Below, one piece after another: positions 56,623 to 64,000 of a DNA stretch of 64,000 nucleotides (position 1 is its first letter; the number at the start of each line of letters is the position of its first letter). The notes beneath the pieces are model-generated. The model did not search any database, was not told where the DNA came from, and saw nothing but the letters and a program-made list of their open reading frames with translations. The position numbers were made by a program, and so were the translations under genes. Source of the DNA: Comamonadaceae bacterium (GTDB lineage Bacteria; Pseudomonadota; Gammaproteobacteria; Burkholderiales; Burkholderiaceae_C); contig JAIXUC010000008.1 of NCBI GenBank assembly GCA_027483665.1, positions 62,001-126,000 on the forward strand, written 5' to 3'.

Positions 56623-58174
56623 GCTTACCGTCCTTGCCATGGCCAGCCGCTGCGCCCGCTGTGGTGGCCGTGTCTTCCCACAAGCCACTCATCCACTCGC
56701 CGATGCGCTGCACCGTGGCCTCGCTGCGGTGCAAGCTGGGCGACAAACGCCCGCGTGCCATCACATGCAGTCGGTCGCTCACTTCGAACAACTCATCGAG
56801 CTCCTCGCTCACCACCAGCACCGCCGTGCCCGAATCACGCAGCGCGAGGATGGCGGCGCGAATTTGCGCTGCTGCGCCCACGTCCACGCCCCAGGTGGGC
56901 TGAGAAACAATCAAAAGGCGAGGCGCGGCGTCGATCTCGCGGCCCACGATGTACTTCTGCAAATTGCCGCCAGAGAGCGAACGCGCCGCGGCATCCGGGC
57001 CGCCTGCCTTCACGTTGAATCGGCTGATGATGTCGCTGGCCTGCTGGCGCAGCCGGGCCACATGAATCCAGCCAAACGCGCCCACTGCGTTGCTGCGCGT
57101 GAGCATGAGGTTGTGGGCCAGGCTGAGCGTGGGCACCGCGCCGCGCCCCAGCCGCTCTTCAGGCACGAAATGCAGGCCCAAGGCGCGCCGCTCGCGTGGC
57201 CCGAGTTGCCCGGCGTCTGTGCCGCTCATGCGCACCATGGCGCTGTGCGCGCGGGTGTCTTCACCCGACAACGCGTACATGAGCGCCTGCTGGCCGTTGC
57301 CCGACACACCTGCGATGCCCACCACTTCGCCAGCGCGCACCTCGAATTGGATGTCGTGCAAGTCCACACCAAATTGGTCAGCGCGCGGCAGGCTCAAACC
57401 GCGCACCTCCAGCACCGGCAAACCGGCGGTCACTTGCCGGTGCCTGAGCGCTGGCGGCTCAGAGCCGATCATCAAACGGCTCAGCGACGCGTTCGACTCT
57501 TGCCGTGGGTCGCACACGCCCGTGACGCGGCCACCGCGCAGCACGGTGCAGGCGGTACACAGAGCGCGAATTTCGTGCAGCTTGTGGCTGATGTAGAGGA
57601 TGCTGCAGCCCTGGTCAGCCAAGCGGCGCAGGACAACGAACAGCCGCTCCACCGCTTGCGGCGTCAGCACAGAAGTGGGCTCGTCCAAGATCAGCAGTTG
57701 CGGGTCGGTCAGCAAGGCGCGGATGATTTCCACGCGCTGCATTTCGCCCACGCTCAAAGAGTGCACCGGGCGGTCGGGGTCGATGTCCAGCCCGTATTCA
57801 GTGGCTTTTTCCGTGATCTTCTGGCGCACCTGCTCCAGGCTGAGCGAACGCTCCACGCCCAGCCAGACGTTCTCGGCCACGGTCAGCGTGTCGAACAGAC
57901 TGAAGTGCTGAAACACCATGGCGATGCCCAGAGCGCGTGCCTCTTGCGGGTTGCGGATGTGCACCACTTGGCCGTTGAAGCGCACCTCGCCGGCGTCGGG
58001 CTTGACCGAGCCGTAGATGATCTTCATGAGCGTGGACTTGCCAGCGCCGTTCTCGCCCAGCACCGCATGGATTTCGCCCGGCTGCACCGTGAGCGACACA
58101 TCGTCATTGGCCAGCACCGCCGGGTAGCGCTTGCTGATGTGGGCCAATGTGAGCCGGGACTGTGGGGAGGCCAT
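56609..58174 (-). CDS. nucleoside ABC transporter ATP-binding protein (double NBD)
   Basis: This 521-residue protein contains two ABC cassettes. The first has Walker A GENGAGKSTLMKII, signature LSVGEMQRVEI and Walker B LLILDEPTSVL. The second has a degenerate Walker A region (GVSGNGQQALMYAL, lacking the GKS/T lysine) but a signature LSGGNLQKYIVGRE. This asymmetry is normal for the sugar/nucleoside RbsA/NupA group. It is the first gene of the minus-strand operon, divergent from xdhA across 125 bp. Confidence 0.93.
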   Translation of the reverse strand: MASPQSRLTLAHISKRYPAVLANDDVSLTVQPGEIHAVLGENGAGKSTLMKIIYGSVKPDAGEVRFNGQVVHIRNPQEARALGIAMVFQHFSLFDTLTVAENVWLGVERSLSLEQVRQKITEKATEYGLDIDPDRPVHSLSVGEMQRVEIIRALLTDPQLLILDEPTSVLTPQAVERLFVVLRRLADQGCSILYISHKLHEIRALCTACTVLRGGRVTGVCDPRQESNASLSRLMIGSEPPALRHRQVTAGLPVLEVRGLSLPRADQFGVDLHDIQFEVRAGEVVGIAGVSGNGQQALMYALSGEDTRAHSAMVRMSGTDAGQLGPRERRALGLHFVPEERLGRGAVPTLSLAHNLMLTRSNAVGAFGWIHVARLRQQASDIISRFNVKAGGPDAAARSLSGGNLQKYIVGREIDAAPRLLIVSQPTWGVDVGAAAQIRAAILALRDSGTAVLVVSEELDELFEVSDRLHVMARGRLSPSLHRSEATVQRIGEWMSGLWEDTATTAGAAAGHGKDGKHVPA

Positions 58175-58226
58175 GGGTTTGGAGTCTATCGGTCTACTCA
58201 AGCAAGGCCGATGCCAGGCGGGGCGG

Positions 58227-58246
58227 GCGGCCTAGTGCGGCCTGGT
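58227..58246. repeat. 10-bp tandem direct repeat in the xdhA/ABC divergent promoter region
   Basis: GCGGCCTAGT and GCGGCCTGGT follow each other directly (nine of ten bases equal), between the two divergent start codons. A regulator for both purine operons could bind here, but GC-rich sequence makes chance repeats likely. Confidence 0.35.
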
Positions 58247-58299
58247 GCGCCCAGCTTGGCACCGCGCTTGCATGGTCCTGCACAGATATAAAGCGAGCA

Positions 58300-60105
58300 A
58301 TGAACCAAAGCCTAGCCCCCCAGTCATCCAACCCGCCCAACGCCATGTCGTCTGATGGCATTCATTTCATCCGCCGCGGCGAGCGCGTCACGCTGCAGGG
58401 TGTGCCGCCCGAGCGCACGCTGTTGCAGGTGTTGCGCGAAGACCTGGGCGCCACCGGCACCAAAGAGGGCTGCAACGAAGGCGACTGCGGCGCTTGCACC
58501 GTGGTGCTGGGCGAGCCCACGGCAGATGGCGGCATCCGGCTGCGCGCCGTCAACAGTTGCATCCGGCTGGCGCATTCGGTCAACGGGCTGGCCGTCTGGA
58601 CCGCGCAAGACATTCACCAAGACCCGCTGGTGAAGCCGGTAGAGCCCGCGCCACCAGCCATGCCCCGCGCCCAACCGGCGGCAGCACCAGACGCCGACCT
58701 TGCAGCGCTGCACCCGGCACAAGCCTGCTTGGTGCAGTGCCATGCATCGCAATGCGGCTTTTGCACGCCGGGTTTCGTGATGAGCCTGTTCGCGCATTAC
58801 CACGAGCAGGTGTGGCCTGAGCCGCAGGCCCAGGTGCCGACCACCTTGCCCGGCGCGCCCCCCGCACTGCCGCCCGCGCCGCCGCCCGTTCTGCCTTTGG
58901 CGGTGTCGCGCACACAGGCCCAAGAAGTTTTGTCGGGCAACCTGTGCCGGTGCACTGGCTACCGGCCGATCCTGGACGCGGCGCAGGTGATGCCCCAGGC
59001 TCCGCGCTGGCGCTTGGACGCAGCCGCACTGCGACAGCGCCTCGACGCGCTGGCAGAAGCCGCGTCATCTGCGCACACCCGCCAAGCCAGCGCTTCGCCA
59101 GCCACCGCAGCCACCCAGCTGCAAGCCGCGCGCTACCTCAGCGCCAAGCACCTTGCGCAGTTGCTGCAGGCCCGCGCCGCTTACCCCCAAGCGCAGGTCG
59201 TGGCCGGCTGCACCGACGTGGGTCTGTGGGTGAACAAGCAGCACCGCGTCTTCGAGCAAATCTTGGACGTGACGCGCACCCAGGAACTGCTGCGCGTCGA
59301 GGTCTACCCGCAGCACATCGCCATCGGCGCCGCTGTGAGCCTCACCGACGCCTACGCGGCGCTGGTGGCCGAGCGGCCCCAACTGCACGATTTCGCCAGC
59401 CGTTTCGCCGGCCTTCCCGTGCGCAACTCCGGCACGTTGGGCGGCAACGTGGCCAACGGCTCGCCCATTGGCGACAGCATGCCTTTGCTCATCGCACTCG
59501 GTGCCAGCGTGGTGCTCATGCGCTGGCAGGGTCAGGGTGCGAGGGGCCAGCTGGCGCACCGCGAACTGGCGCTGGAGGACTTCTATCTGGGCTATCGGCG
59601 CACAGCCTTGCGCCCAGACGAGCTGCTGGCCTGGATCAAGGTGCCGCGCCCGGTGTCGGGTGAGTTCTTGCAGGTTCACAAGCTCAGCAAGCGCTTCGAT
59701 GACGACATCTCTGCGGTCTGCTTGGGGGTGTTTTTGCAGCTCGACACGCAGGGCCGCATCGCGCAAGCCAAGCTGGGTGCGGGCGGCGTGGCGGCCACGC
59801 CGGTTCGCGCCCGGCGCACCGAAGCACACTTAGTCGGTCAAGCTTGGACCATGCAGACGGCGCAGCGCGCAGCAGCCACGCTGCAAGCCGAGTTCCAGCC
59901 CATCTCGGACATGCGCGCATCGGCCTCCTACCGCAGCACCATGCTGGGCGAGTTGCTGGTGCGCGCAGCGCGCAGCCTGGACAGCCACAACCCCCAGCAG
60001 CCCTGGCAACTGGACTCGGCCAGCGCCTCGGTTCTGGCGGACTTGGCAGCCCAGCCCATGCACCAAACACCTGCATCTGCACCTGCGCTGAGGGCTCCGG
60101 CATGA
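58300..60105 (+). CDS. xdhA: xanthine dehydrogenase small subunit (2Fe-2S and FAD)
   Basis: A protein of about 601 residues holding the electron-transfer domains of xanthine dehydrogenase. The first [2Fe-2S] cluster binds at GCNEGDCGACTVV (Cys58, Cys63, Cys66), the second at QCGFCTPGFVM and LCRCTGYRPI, and the FAD domain starts near residue 290 with NSGTLGGNVANGSPIGDSMP. A Pro/Ala-rich insertion of about 20 residues separates parts of the second cluster domain. I used the ATG at 58300; 58345 is an alternative. Its stop overlaps the xdhB start (ATGA). Confidence 0.93.
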   Translation: MNQSLAPQSSNPPNAMSSDGIHFIRRGERVTLQGVPPERTLLQVLREDLGATGTKEGCNEGDCGACTVVLGEPTADGGIRLRAVNSCIRLAHSVNGLAVWTAQDIHQDPLVKPVEPAPPAMPRAQPAAAPDADLAALHPAQACLVQCHASQCGFCTPGFVMSLFAHYHEQVWPEPQAQVPTTLPGAPPALPPAPPPVLPLAVSRTQAQEVLSGNLCRCTGYRPILDAAQVMPQAPRWRLDAAALRQRLDALAEAASSAHTRQASASPATAATQLQAARYLSAKHLAQLLQARAAYPQAQVVAGCTDVGLWVNKQHRVFEQILDVTRTQELLRVEVYPQHIAIGAAVSLTDAYAALVAERPQLHDFASRFAGLPVRNSGTLGGNVANGSPIGDSMPLLIALGASVVLMRWQGQGARGQLAHRELALEDFYLGYRRTALRPDELLAWIKVPRPVSGEFLQVHKLSKRFDDDISAVCLGVFLQLDTQGRIAQAKLGAGGVAATPVRARRTEAHLVGQAWTMQTAQRAAATLQAEFQPISDMRASASYRSTMLGELLVRAARSLDSHNPQQPWQLDSASASVLADLAAQPMHQTPASAPALRAPA

Positions 60106-62531
60106 ACGCCCGAGACCGCGGCACCGAGACCGCAGGCGCCAAAGCCTCAGCGCAGCCGGCAGCAAAGCAGGTAGCACAGCACCCAACCGCCGAGACCACG
60201 CGCCCAGCCATGGGCCAGTCACACCGGCACGACAGCGCCGTCGCCCAAGTCTGCGGTGAGGCCTTGTATGTGGACGATATCCCCGAGTTGCGCGGCACGC
60301 TGCACGCCGCACCCGTGCTCTCTACCGTGGCCCACGGCCTGCTGCGCGGCATCGACGGGGCTGCTGCGCTGGCCATGCCCGGCGTGCGCGCGCTCATCAC
60401 CGCGCGCGACATCCCCGGCGACCCGGTGCTGGCCGCCTTTGCGCACGATGAGCCCATCTTGGCGATCGACCGCGTGCAGCACATCGGCCAAGTGGTGGCA
60501 CTGGTGGTGGCCGACAGCGCCATGGAAGCGCGCCGCGCAGCGCGCTTGGTGAAGCTCTCCATCGACCCGCTGCCCGCCTTGCTCACGCCACGCGCAGCGC
60601 ACGAGGCCCAAAGCTATGTGTTGCCGCCAGTCACCGTGAGGCGGGGCGACGCTGCTGGCGCGCTGGCCCGCGCTCCGCAACGCTTGAGCGGACAGTTCGA
60701 AGTGGGCGGCCAAGAGCACTTTTACTTGGAAGGCCAGATCGCCTACGCCCTGCCGCGCGAACAACAGCAATGGCACATCTACGCCAGCACGCAACACCCG
60801 GGCGAGGTGCAGCACTGGGTGGCTCACGCCCTGGGCTTGGACGTGCACCGTGTCACCGTGGAGTGCCGGCGCATGGGCGGCGGTTTTGGCGGCAAAGAAA
60901 CGCAGGCCGGGCACTTGGCGGTGTGGGCAGCACTGGCCGCACACCACACCGGCTGCCCCGTGAAATGCCGCCTGGACCGCGACGACGACTTCATGGTCAC
61001 CGGCAAGCGCCACCCCTTTGCTTACGACTACACCGTAGGCTTTGACGAACAAGGCCTGCTGTGCGGCCTGCACATCACGCAGTTGGTGAACTGCGGGTTT
61101 TCTGCAGACTTGAGCGGCCCGGTGGCCGACCGCGCCATCTTCCACACCGACAACGCGTACTTTCTGGAAGACGTGGAAGTGGCCTCTTTCCGCTGCAAAA
61201 CCAACCTGCAAAGCCACACCGCATTTCGCGGCTTTGGGGGGCCGCAGGGCGTGATCGCCATTGAGACCATCTTGGGCGACATCGCCCGCCACCTGGGGCT
61301 GGATGCTTTGGACGTGCGGCTGCGCAACTTGTATGGCCCGCCGCCGCGCCACATCACGCACTACCAAATGCCGGTGGAAGACAACATCTTGCAGCCGCTC
61401 ATCGAGCGCTTGGCGCAGAGCAGCCAATACCGGCAGCGGCGCGAATCCATCGCCGCCTGGAATGCACAAAGCCCGGTCATTCAGCGCGGCATCGCGCTCA
61501 CGCCGGTGAAGTTCGGCATCAGCTTCACGGCCACGCTGTTCAACCAAGCCGGTGCGCTGGTGCACGTCTACACCGACGGCAGCGTGATGGTCCACCACGG
61601 CGGCACCGAGATGGGCCAAGGCTTGCACACCAAAGTGGCGCAGGTGGTGGCCGATGAACTGGGTGTGCCGCTGTCGCGCGTGTTGGTGGGCGCCAGCGAC
61701 ACGGCCAAGGTGCCCAATGCCTCGGCCACGGCAGCGTCCGCAGGCACCGACCTGAATGGCCGCGCCGCGCAATACGCTGCCCGCCACGTGCGCGACAACC
61801 TGGCAGCCTTCGTGGCGGGGCAAGACGGCGTGGGCGCAGGCGCTGTGCGTTTCGCAGGCGGCGAGGTCATCACCAGCACCACGCGGCGCAGCTTCGACGA
61901 CGTGGTGCGCATGGCCTACGCCAACCGCATCCAGTTGTGGAGCGACGGCTTCTACCGCACACCAAAAATCCACTACGACAAAACCACGCTCACCGGCCGG
62001 CCCTTCTTCTATTTCGCCTACGGCGCGGCTTGCACCGAAGTGGCCATCGACACCCGCACCGGCGAGCACCGCGTGCTGCGCGTGGACATCCTGCACGACG
62101 TGGGCACCAGCCTGAACCCGGCCTTGGACATCGGCCAGATCGAAGGCGGCTTTGTGCAAGGCATGGGCTGGCTCACCACCGAAGAGCTGGTGTGGAACGA
62201 GCAAGGCCGCCTGAGCACGCACGCACCCAGCACTTACAAAATTCCAGCAACCGGCGACATACCCGCGCACTTCTCGGTGGCGCTGTGGCCGGAGGCCAAC
62301 CGCGAAGACAACGTGGGCGGCAGCAAAGCCGTGGGCGAACCGCCCTTCATGCTGGCCATCAGCGTCTGGGAAGCCCTGCGCGACGCGGTGGCGCAGGCCA
62401 GAACACGGCTGGTCCCTGAATCGCCCGCCCGGTCGAACGATCAATCGCCCCATCAACCACCCAAGCCGGTTCAGATGGACGCACCGGCGACACCAGAGCG
62501 TGTGTGGCGGGCGCTACAGCTCAGAGATTGA
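60102..62531 (+). CDS. xdhB: xanthine dehydrogenase molybdopterin subunit
   Basis: The 809-residue catalytic subunit oxidises hypoxanthine and xanthine to urate. Molybdenum-cofactor-binding segments MGGGFGGKETQAG and FRGFGGPQG and the closing VGEPPFMLAISVWEALRDA with the catalytic Glu are intact. Length fits the prokaryotic two-subunit enzyme. It is coupled to xdhA by an ATGA overlap. No xdhC gene follows, so the maturation chaperone must be encoded elsewhere if present. Confidence 0.95.
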   Translation: MNARDRGTETAGAKASAQPAAKQVAQHPTAETTRPAMGQSHRHDSAVAQVCGEALYVDDIPELRGTLHAAPVLSTVAHGLLRGIDGAAALAMPGVRALITARDIPGDPVLAAFAHDEPILAIDRVQHIGQVVALVVADSAMEARRAARLVKLSIDPLPALLTPRAAHEAQSYVLPPVTVRRGDAAGALARAPQRLSGQFEVGGQEHFYLEGQIAYALPREQQQWHIYASTQHPGEVQHWVAHALGLDVHRVTVECRRMGGGFGGKETQAGHLAVWAALAAHHTGCPVKCRLDRDDDFMVTGKRHPFAYDYTVGFDEQGLLCGLHITQLVNCGFSADLSGPVADRAIFHTDNAYFLEDVEVASFRCKTNLQSHTAFRGFGGPQGVIAIETILGDIARHLGLDALDVRLRNLYGPPPRHITHYQMPVEDNILQPLIERLAQSSQYRQRRESIAAWNAQSPVIQRGIALTPVKFGISFTATLFNQAGALVHVYTDGSVMVHHGGTEMGQGLHTKVAQVVADELGVPLSRVLVGASDTAKVPNASATAASAGTDLNGRAAQYAARHVRDNLAAFVAGQDGVGAGAVRFAGGEVITSTTRRSFDDVVRMAYANRIQLWSDGFYRTPKIHYDKTTLTGRPFFYFAYGAACTEVAIDTRTGEHRVLRVDILHDVGTSLNPALDIGQIEGGFVQGMGWLTTEELVWNEQGRLSTHAPSTYKIPATGDIPAHFSVALWPEANREDNVGGSKAVGEPPFMLAISVWEALRDAVAQARTRLVPESPARSNDQSPHQPPKPVQMDAPATPERVWRALQLRD

Positions 62532-62533
62532 GG

Positions 62534-62809
62534 CTACAGGGCCCGCAACAAGCGCGGGTGCTTGACGGCCACTTTCAACAGCGTTCGGGCAGCGCCCGTG
62601 GGCTCTCGTCGGCCCTGCTCCCAGTCTTGCAAGGTACGGGGCGAGACACCCAGCAGGCGAGCAAAGTCCCGCTGCGACAAGCCCACGCTGGCCCGAGCCC
62701 GTGCCGCCTCAGACACCGTCACCAGGGTGGCGCGTGCGGCCTCTCCCCGGCGCATTTGTCGCACCGATTCCAGCAGGTCAGCCTGAACGGTCGTCAACTC
62801 AGTGGGCAT
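62534..62809 (-). CDS. HigA-like helix-turn-helix antitoxin
   Basis: A 91-residue protein with a Cro/C1-type helix-turn-helix at about residues 40-80 (GLSQRDFARLLGVSPRTLQDWEQGRREP). It is the second gene of a toxin-first (HigBA-like) pair, overlapping the toxin gene by 11 bp. It would bind the toxin and repress the operon. It ends 3 bp from the xdhB stop on the opposite strand. Confidence 0.82.
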   Translation of the reverse strand: MPTELTTVQADLLESVRQMRRGEAARATLVTVSEAARARASVGLSQRDFARLLGVSPRTLQDWEQGRREPTGAARTLLKVAVKHPRLLRAL

Positions 62810-63110
62810 CTTGCAATCCTTCCTTCAATTGGGCCAACAGCTCCGTGGGCAGGCGGTCCAAATCTGACTTCTTGTAGGCGATCAGAAGCCAAATCACCTC
62901 GCCTCGAACACAGTAGATCACCCGGGCACCGCCTCGTTTGCCTCGGCCAGATACCGACCAACGCACTTTTCTGCAGCCGCCGCTCCCAGTTATCAGGTCT
63001 CCAACATCCGGGTTGGCTGCAATCCAGCCTATCAACTCGTGAATCTCTGCTTCGGTCCAGATTGCTTGGGCATACCGAACAAACACGGGCGTTACTGCAA
63101 CGGTGAACAT
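62799..63110 (-). CDS. HigB/RelE-superfamily toxin
   Basis: A 103-residue protein of the RelE-like fold. It shows the family course WTEAEIHELIGWIAANPDVGDLI, GSGGCRKVRW, RGGARVIYCVRGEVIWLL, then the helix and tail YKKSDLDRLPTELLAQLKE. Such toxins cleave mRNA, often on the ribosome. The gene order, toxin then antitoxin, suits HigBA. The closest subgroup looks like the DUF1044/RelE type; activity is not shown. Confidence 0.82.
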   Translation of the reverse strand: MFTVAVTPVFVRYAQAIWTEAEIHELIGWIAANPDVGDLITGSGGCRKVRWSVSGRGKRGGARVIYCVRGEVIWLLIAYKKSDLDRLPTELLAQLKEGLQDAH

Positions 63111-63228
63111 CGCCGCAGACTACGGCGACGCCGTATGTCAGTGTATCGGCGTCAGTTCAGGGCTGAACCTTGAATCAATGACCTGATGCCGAGGCGATGG
63201 CTGATCGACCACCGGACCGACCGAAACC

Positions 63229-64000
63229 TCAAAGCACCAAAAGCGCCCGAAAGTCGTTCACGTTGGTGTGGGTGGGACCGGTGACGACCAGATCGCCCAG
63301 GCCAGCGAAGAAGGCGTAGCTGTCGTGGCGGTCGGCGTGGGCTTGGGGCGACAGGCCGGCGGCTGCGGCGCGGGCCAGGGTGTTGGGCGTGACGAGGGCA
63401 CCTGCGTTGTCCTCCACGCCGTCGATGCCGTCGGTGTCTGCCGCCAGGGCGTACACACCGGGCAGGCCCTGCAAAGCCATGGCCGCGCCCAAGCAAAACT
63501 CGCCGGCGCGTCCGCCGCGACCCAAGGCTTGCCCGGCGGACGCTGGCCGCACCGTCACCGTGGTTTCGCCGCCGGACAAGATGACGCAGGGCCGCGCAAA
63601 CGGCGTGCCGTGCAGCGCGACCGAGCGCGCCAGTGCCGCATGCACCTTGGCCACCTCGCGTGACTCGCCCTCGATGTCGTCGCCCAGCACGTGGGCTGCG
63701 ATGCCAGCAGCGCGCGCGGCCTCGGCTGCGGCCTCCAGCGATTGGCGCGGCGTGGCGATCAAATGCACCGGCTGATCGGCCAAGCGCGGGTCGCCGGGCT
63801 TGGGTGTTTCCAGCGCGCCGCTTTGCAGTTGCTCGCGCAGCCCATGGGGCAAGTCGATGCTGTGGCGCTCCAGGATGGCCAGCGCGTCTGCACAGGTGCT
63901 GGGGTCTGGCACGGTCGGGCCGCTGGCGATCACCGAGGGGTCGTCGCCCGGCACGTCGCTGATGGTCAGCGTGACCACGTGCGCTGGCGCACAGGCCGCT
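63229..64000 (-). CDS. glycerate 2-kinase family protein (partial at window edge)
   Basis: The 3' part of a MOFRL-type glycerate kinase (TtuD/GckA), continuing beyond the window end with no stop in frame. The visible 257 residues include HVVTLTISDVPGDDPSVIASGP, the MOFRL block GVYALAADTDGIDGVEDNAGA and the closing VVTGPTHTNVNDFRALLVL. It phosphorylates glycerate to 2-phosphoglycerate. Its place beside xdhAB suits assimilation of glyoxylate from allantoin, but this is inference. Confidence 0.93.
   Translation of the reverse strand, partial: AACAPAHVVTLTISDVPGDDPSVIASGPTVPDPSTCADALAILERHSIDLPHGLREQLQSGALETPKPGDPRLADQPVHLIATPRQSLEAAAEAARAAGIAAHVLGDDIEGESREVAKVHAALARSVALHGTPFARPCVILSGGETTVTVRPASAGQALGRGGRAGEFCLGAAMALQGLPGVYALAADTDGIDGVEDNAGALVTPNTLARAAAAGLSPQAHADRHDSYAFFAGLGDLVVTGPTHTNVNDFRALLVL

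Noticed and set aside
56609-58174. Degenerate Walker A in the second ABC cassette taken as gene decay
   Set aside because: Sugar/nucleoside ABC ATPases with two cassettes normally have one degenerate P-loop.
58227-58246. Two 10-bp repeats called as a firm purine-operon operator
   Set aside because: Short and GC-rich; kept only as a low-confidence repeat.
56462-58291. A 609-codon plus-strand frame over the ABC ATPase
   Set aside because: No domain seen, and the minus-strand frame carries two intact ABC cassettes.
60219-62456. A 745-codon open frame antisense to xdhB
   Set aside because: It mirrors the codon positions of xdhB, shows no recognisable domain, and is typical of antisense frames in GC-rich DNA.

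Overview
The window reads as chromosomal DNA of a GC-rich betaproteobacterium, most likely Burkholderiales (Comamonadaceae-like). Support comes from GC-rich wobble codons, the order pcm / rhodanese / tolC-like / waaA-waaC, an E. coli-type folC-dedD-cvpA-purF run followed by metZ and gltX, a quinone-linked c-type cytochrome and HiPIP set, and a BmpA-type nucleoside ABC transporter beside xdhAB. The species call is inference. Gene density is high, no gap exceeds 300 bases, and there is no rRNA, insertion sequence, phage or CRISPR array.

Layout. 1-7.5 kb: the end of an RND efflux pump, pcm, a rhodanese, a TolC-like outer membrane protein, then on the minus strand LPS core genes (waaC, waaA) and a phosphomannomutase. 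7.6-11.2 kb: an alkylation-repair operon (Ada/AlkA fusion, Ogt) coupled to an EamA exporter and followed by an orphan flagellar-rod-like gene. 11.3-15.6 kb: VOC protein, FAH-family hydrolase, BON lipoprotein, icd, FecR-domain protein. 15.7-21.5 kb: a heme and redox island. On the minus strand it holds PepSY, response regulator, histidine kinase, SOUL and HNH genes; divergently it holds SHP, diheme cytochrome c and cytochrome b561, with a convergent HiPIP gene. 21.6-29 kb: tRNA-Asp, -Glu and -Ala, then gltX, metZ, purF, cvpA, a SPOR protein and folC. 29-36.8 kb: ArsC/YffB, ppnP, argG, murB, yajQ, retropepsin-like protease, a degenerate HD-GYP protein, plsY, aldo-keto reductase. 36.8-44.7 kb: acyl-CoA ligase, alpha/beta hydrolase, prfB with its programmed frameshift, a HAD remnant, pepN, fbp, tRNA-Thr. 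44.8-50.8 kb: a small zinc-finger-like protein, CorC-like transporter, apaH, rhlE, pcp, cupin, dcd. 50.9-64 kb: a purine uptake and catabolism locus (ABC transporter, adenosine deaminase, guanine deaminase, xanthine dehydrogenase), a HigBA-like toxin-antitoxin pair and a truncated glycerate 2-kinase.

How the parts fit together. The purine locus forms a coherent route: nucleosides and bases enter by the ABC transporter, are deaminated to hypoxanthine/inosine and xanthine, and are oxidised to urate by XdhAB. A glycerate kinase could take carbon from the later glyoxylate branch. The heme island looks like an electron path from quinol (cytochrome b561) through a diheme cytochrome to SHP, an unusual oxygen/NO-binding cytochrome, under a QseBC/PmrAB-like two-component system.

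Two regulatory patterns give that island most of its interest. Four half-sites spaced exactly 11 bp apart sit in the divergent promoter, and a CTTAAG-N5-CTTAAG box lies upstream of the HiPIP gene. A near-consensus flagellar sigma-28 promoter in front of the degenerate HD-GYP gene is a third. All functional calls come from reading the sequence and from family knowledge; no database search was run.
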